DNA of 7,237 nucleotides from Atopobiaceae bacterium UBA5363 (GTDB lineage Bacteria; Actinomycetota; Coriobacteriia; Coriobacteriales; Atopobiaceae): assembly GCA_002407925.1 (NCBI GenBank), contig DHPN01000002.1:1-7237 (forward strand), in the 5' to 3' direction. A model generated the notes under the pieces. The model did no database searches and was not told the DNA's origin. It was given only the letters and a program-made list of their open reading frames with translations. Below are positions 5,154-7,237 of this stretch, in pieces. The position numbers were made by a program, and so were the translations under genes. Within the stretch, counting starts at the first letter, position 1. Each line of letters opens with the position of its first letter.

Positions 5154-6497
5154 TCACGCAAGCAAGCGGTTCTTTCCGGCATCAGTCCGAACGAGCTCAG
5201 GAAGCTGGGCTCCGCCTACGCTCTCGGGAGTAACGACGACCTTTGTGATGTCTAAATCGCTCGGCACGTCAAACATAGTCTTTTGCAACGTAGCCTCGCA
5301 GATTGCCCTGAGCCCTCTGGCGCCGGTGCCACGATCGATAGCCTGCTTCGCGATCTCTTTCAAAGCCCCATCGGTGAACTCGAGATCGACGCCCTCTAAG
5401 TCGAACATCTTCTTGTACTGCTTGACGATTGCGTTGCGCGGCTTGGTGAGGATCTCAACCAAGTCATTGGCCTTCAGCTCATGTGTGGAGCAGATGACAG
5501 GAATGCGCCCCACGAACTCGGGTATCATGCCGAACTTGTGCAGATCTTGGGGCATGACAGCAGCCATGAGCTCGTCTTCGTCCTTATCTGCACGCTTCGA
5601 AAGCTCTGCGTTGAAGCCGACGCCCTTTTTGCCTATGCGATCGGCGACGATCTTGTCAAGGCCGACAAAGGCGCCCCCGCAAATAAACAAGATGTTCGTT
5701 GTGTCAATATGGATGAGCTCTTGCTGGGGATGCTTGCGACCACCTTGGGGAGGAACGCTGGCCTCCGTACCTTCGAGGATTTTGAGCAGGGCCTGTTGCA
5801 CCCCTTCTCCAGAGACATCGCGCGTTATGGAAAGGTTTTCTGCCTTGCGGGCGATCTTGTCTATTTCATCGATATAGACGATGCCGACCTGCGCGCGCTC
5901 GACATCTCCGTCAGCAGCCGTAATGAGCTTGAGCAGAATGTTTTCGACATCTTCTCCCACATAGCCTGCTTCTGTGAGGGTCGTGGCGTCAGCAATAGCA
6001 AAGGGCACTTCAAGAAAGCGAGCGAGCGTCTGCGCAAGCAGCGTCTTTCCCGTGCCCGTAGGACCAAGCAGCAAAATATTTGACTTGGCAAGCTCAACGG
6101 CGTTGCTGTCTTCAGACACTTCGTCAGCGCCCGCAATGATGCGCCGATAATGGTTGTAGACCGCAACGCTCATGGCACGCTTGGCATCCTCTTGGCCAAC
6201 CACATATTGTGACAGCTCGTTGTATATCTCATGCGGAGTGGGCAAATTGCGCAAGACCCCATTGCCTTGAAGCGCCTCTTGACCCTCATCGGCAAGGTCT
6301 ACAGCACTTATGCGCGCCTCTTCCGCATCGGAGTCTGCAATGATGTCTTGGCAGGCTGAGACGCACTCGTCACAGATAAAGACGCCGCCAGGCCCTTGGA
6401 TCAGCTTGCGCACCTGGCTGCGCGTCTTTCCGCAAAAAGAGCAGCGCACTTCCGAAGTGGCATCTCTTGTATCAGTCGTATCAGTGTGAGTCGCCAT
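5154..6497 (-). CDS. clpX: ATP-dependent Clp protease ATP-binding subunit ClpX
   Basis: The 447-residue AAA+ unfoldase forms a hexamer that unfolds tagged proteins and feeds them to ClpP. The N-terminal zinc domain carries C19, C22, C42 and C45. The AAA+ core has Walker A GPTGTGKT (145-152), the GYVG pore loop (178-181), Walker B IVYIDEID (206-213; D210, E211), the RKH pore loop (254-256), the ClpP-docking loop as VGF (293-295), the arginine finger in EFVGR (R331) and sensor 2 in GARGLR (R394). All catalytic elements are intact. The docking loop is IGF in E. coli and, as I recall, LGF in mycobacteria, so Val is conservative. The ATG is at 6495-6497; AGGGG 6 bases upstream overlaps the clpP stop codon (6507-6509), so the pair is translationally coupled. 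The N-terminus has a short TDTTDT-type low-complexity stretch from a tandem 10-base DNA repeat. Length is somewhat above E. coli ClpX (424). Confidence 0.99.
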   Translation of the reverse strand: MATHTDTTDTRDATSEVRCSFCGKTRSQVRKLIQGPGGVFICDECVSACQDIIADSDAEEARISAVDLADEGQEALQGNGVLRNLPTPHEIYNELSQYVVGQEDAKRAMSVAVYNHYRRIIAGADEVSEDSNAVELAKSNILLLGPTGTGKTLLAQTLARFLEVPFAIADATTLTEAGYVGEDVENILLKLITAADGDVERAQVGIVYIDEIDKIARKAENLSITRDVSGEGVQQALLKILEGTEASVPPQGGRKHPQQELIHIDTTNILFICGGAFVGLDKIVADRIGKKGVGFNAELSKRADKDEDELMAAVMPQDLHKFGMIPEFVGRIPVICSTHELKANDLVEILTKPRNAIVKQYKKMFDLEGVDLEFTDGALKEIAKQAIDRGTGARGLRAICEATLQKTMFDVPSDLDITKVVVTPESVGGAQLPELVRTDAGKNRLLA

Positions 6498-6506
6498 ACG
6501 ATTCCC

Positions 6507-7130
6507 CTACTCGGACTTTTCAGTTTGCTCAGCTCGAGAGGTGATCACGCGATCAACGAGGCCATATTCAAGTGCCTCCTGTGCACGCATATAGTTATCC
6601 CTCTCGGTGTCCTTGTTGATCTTCTCGACTGGCTGCCCCGTATAGCTTGCAAGAAGCTCGTTCATATGGTTACGTATCCACTTTGTCTCGTCTGCGACAA
6701 TCTGGATGTCAGTCTGCTGGCCTTGCGCACCCGAGCTCGGCTGATGGATAAGGATCATGGAGTTTGGCAACGCAAGGCGCTTGCCCTTGGCCCCAGCGGC
6801 CAGCAACACTGATGCCATAGAGGCAGCCTCACCAACACAGATCGTCGACACTTCAGGCTTGATGAAGTTCATAGTGTCGAGAATGCCAAGTCCGGCATAG
6901 ACCTCACCTCCGGGCGAGTCAATATAAAGCGAAATGTCCTTGTCAGGATCTTGGCTCTCAAGATGCAAAAGTTGGGCTATCACGAGGTTTGCAGAATCTC
7001 GGGTGATCTCTTCGCCAAGGAAGACGATCCGGTCGTTCAGCAGGCGGGAATAGATATCATAGCTACGTTCCCCCCGTGGGGTTTGCTCGACTACGTAGGG
7101 AATGAGGGGGATGTTCGTCGGGTTGTGCAT
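6507..7130 (-). CDS. clpP: ATP-dependent Clp protease proteolytic subunit ClpP
   Basis: The 207-residue serine peptidase (family S14) forms a double-heptamer barrel and degrades substrates delivered by ClpX. The catalytic triad is complete: Ser104 in GEAASMAS, His129 in LIHQPSSG and Asp178 in TERDNYM, with the same spacings (25 and 49 residues) as in E. coli ClpP. The YIDSPGGEVYAGL block (69-81) forms the oxyanion region. The short N-terminal stretch before LIPYVVEQTPRGERSYDIYSRLL is probably removed or forms the axial loop, as in other ClpPs. The ATG (7128-7130) has AAAGGAAG at 7137-7144 with correct spacing. It begins the clpP-clpX operon, and a single clpP copy is seen here. The upstream neighbour, often the trigger-factor gene, lies outside the window. 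Confidence 0.99.
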   Translation of the reverse strand: MHNPTNIPLIPYVVEQTPRGERSYDIYSRLLNDRIVFLGEEITRDSANLVIAQLLHLESQDPDKDISLYIDSPGGEVYAGLGILDTMNFIKPEVSTICVGEAASMASVLLAAGAKGKRLALPNSMILIHQPSSGAQGQQTDIQIVADETKWIRNHMNELLASYTGQPVEKINKDTERDNYMRAQEALEYGLVDRVITSRAEQTEKSE

Positions 7131-7160
7131 GGAGTACTTCCTTTCTTCACGTGTGGTGAC

Positions 7161-7198
7161 ATCCTACCCCATGGCGAAGGCATCAAACACACGTTCTA
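7161..7198 (-). promoter_or_regulatory. Likely clpP promoter region with a LexA-box-like palindrome
   Basis: Between the upstream terminator and the clpP ribosome site lies TAGAACGTGTGTTTGA (minus strand, 7183-7198). It matches the Gram-positive LexA (SOS) box TCGAAC-N4-GTTCGA at 10 of 12 defined positions, with one mismatch in each half. A possible -10, TAGGAT (7161-7166, four of six), lies 16 bases downstream of the palindrome; no good -35 is seen, and the expected -35 position would touch the palindrome, as is usual for repressor sites. No CtsR tandem heptad and no CIRCE element is visible. The assignment to LexA is tentative. Confidence 0.33.
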
Positions 7199-7236
7199 GA
7201 AAAGCGTGCCCCCGACCAAACTGTCCAAGGCACGCC
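7199..7236 (-). terminator. Intrinsic terminator of the gene upstream of clpP
   Basis: On the minus strand GCGTGCC (7229-7235) pairs perfectly with GGCACGC (7204-7210), extended by an outer G-U pair. Inside the 18-base loop, two G-U pairs and a GAC/GTC mini-stem are possible. The hairpin is immediately followed by TTTTCT (7198-7203). This is a good Rho-independent terminator for an unseen minus-strand gene that ends to the right of the window, and it implies that clpP has its own promoter between 7145 and 7200. The T tract is short, so some read-through is possible. Confidence 0.6.
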
Positions 7237-7237
7237 A

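Noticed and set aside
6466..6486. Tandem repeat GTATCAGTC/GTATCAGTG at the start of clpX
   Set aside because: Only two copies inside the coding region, in the variable N-terminal tail; it merely explains the TDTTDT stretch and is not a functional repeat array.
7131..7237. CtsR or CIRCE heat-shock operator upstream of clpP
   Set aside because: No tandem GGTCAAA-like heptads and no TTAGCACTC-N9-GAGTGCTAA inverted repeat are present.

Overview
The window reads as an ordinary chromosomal segment of a free-standing bacterial genome with moderate-to-high GC. It holds six convincing genes and one probable gene fragment at the left edge. No mobile element, phage gene, CRISPR array, tRNA or rRNA is visible. 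The best guess for the host is an actinobacterium outside the mycobacterial/streptomycete type, perhaps of the class Coriobacteriia. The reasons are a single clpP (not a clpP1-clpP2 tandem) directly followed by clpX and then valS, Shine-Dalgarno-led genes with some GTG starts, and the style of the proteins. This is inference from memory; a ValS or ClpX phylogeny would settle it.

Right half (5002-7237, minus strand): clpP and clpX form a tightly coupled operon for the ClpXP protease. The clpP stop codon lies within the clpX ribosome-binding region. Upstream of clpP there is a hairpin with a short T tract that probably ends the gene outside the window. A LexA-box-like palindrome (7183-7198) comes next. 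valS (valyl-tRNA synthetase) follows clpX on the same strand after a 152-base spacer that looks like a leader with a possible weak promoter and contains no T-box.

Left half (1-2281): a LacX-type aldose-1-epimerase gene on the plus strand converges on valS with only 8 bases between the stop codons. It diverges, across a 175-base intergenic region rich in inverted repeats, from a two-gene minus-strand unit. That unit encodes a KDPG/KHG-aldolase-family protein and, 9 bases later, a small four-helix membrane protein. A fragment of another minus-strand reading frame leaves the window at the left edge.

The most notable observation is that the aldolase-family protein aligns without gaps to the first ~138 residues of E. 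coli Eda (as recalled), yet it lacks the Schiff-base lysine, the catalytic glutamate and the substrate/phosphate-binding residues. It is therefore unlikely to be a KDPG aldolase and may have a different or non-enzymatic function. Its pairing with a membrane protein and a divergent sugar mutarotase suggests a carbohydrate-related role, but that is inference. The rest is housekeeping: protein quality control (ClpP, ClpX) and translation (ValS).
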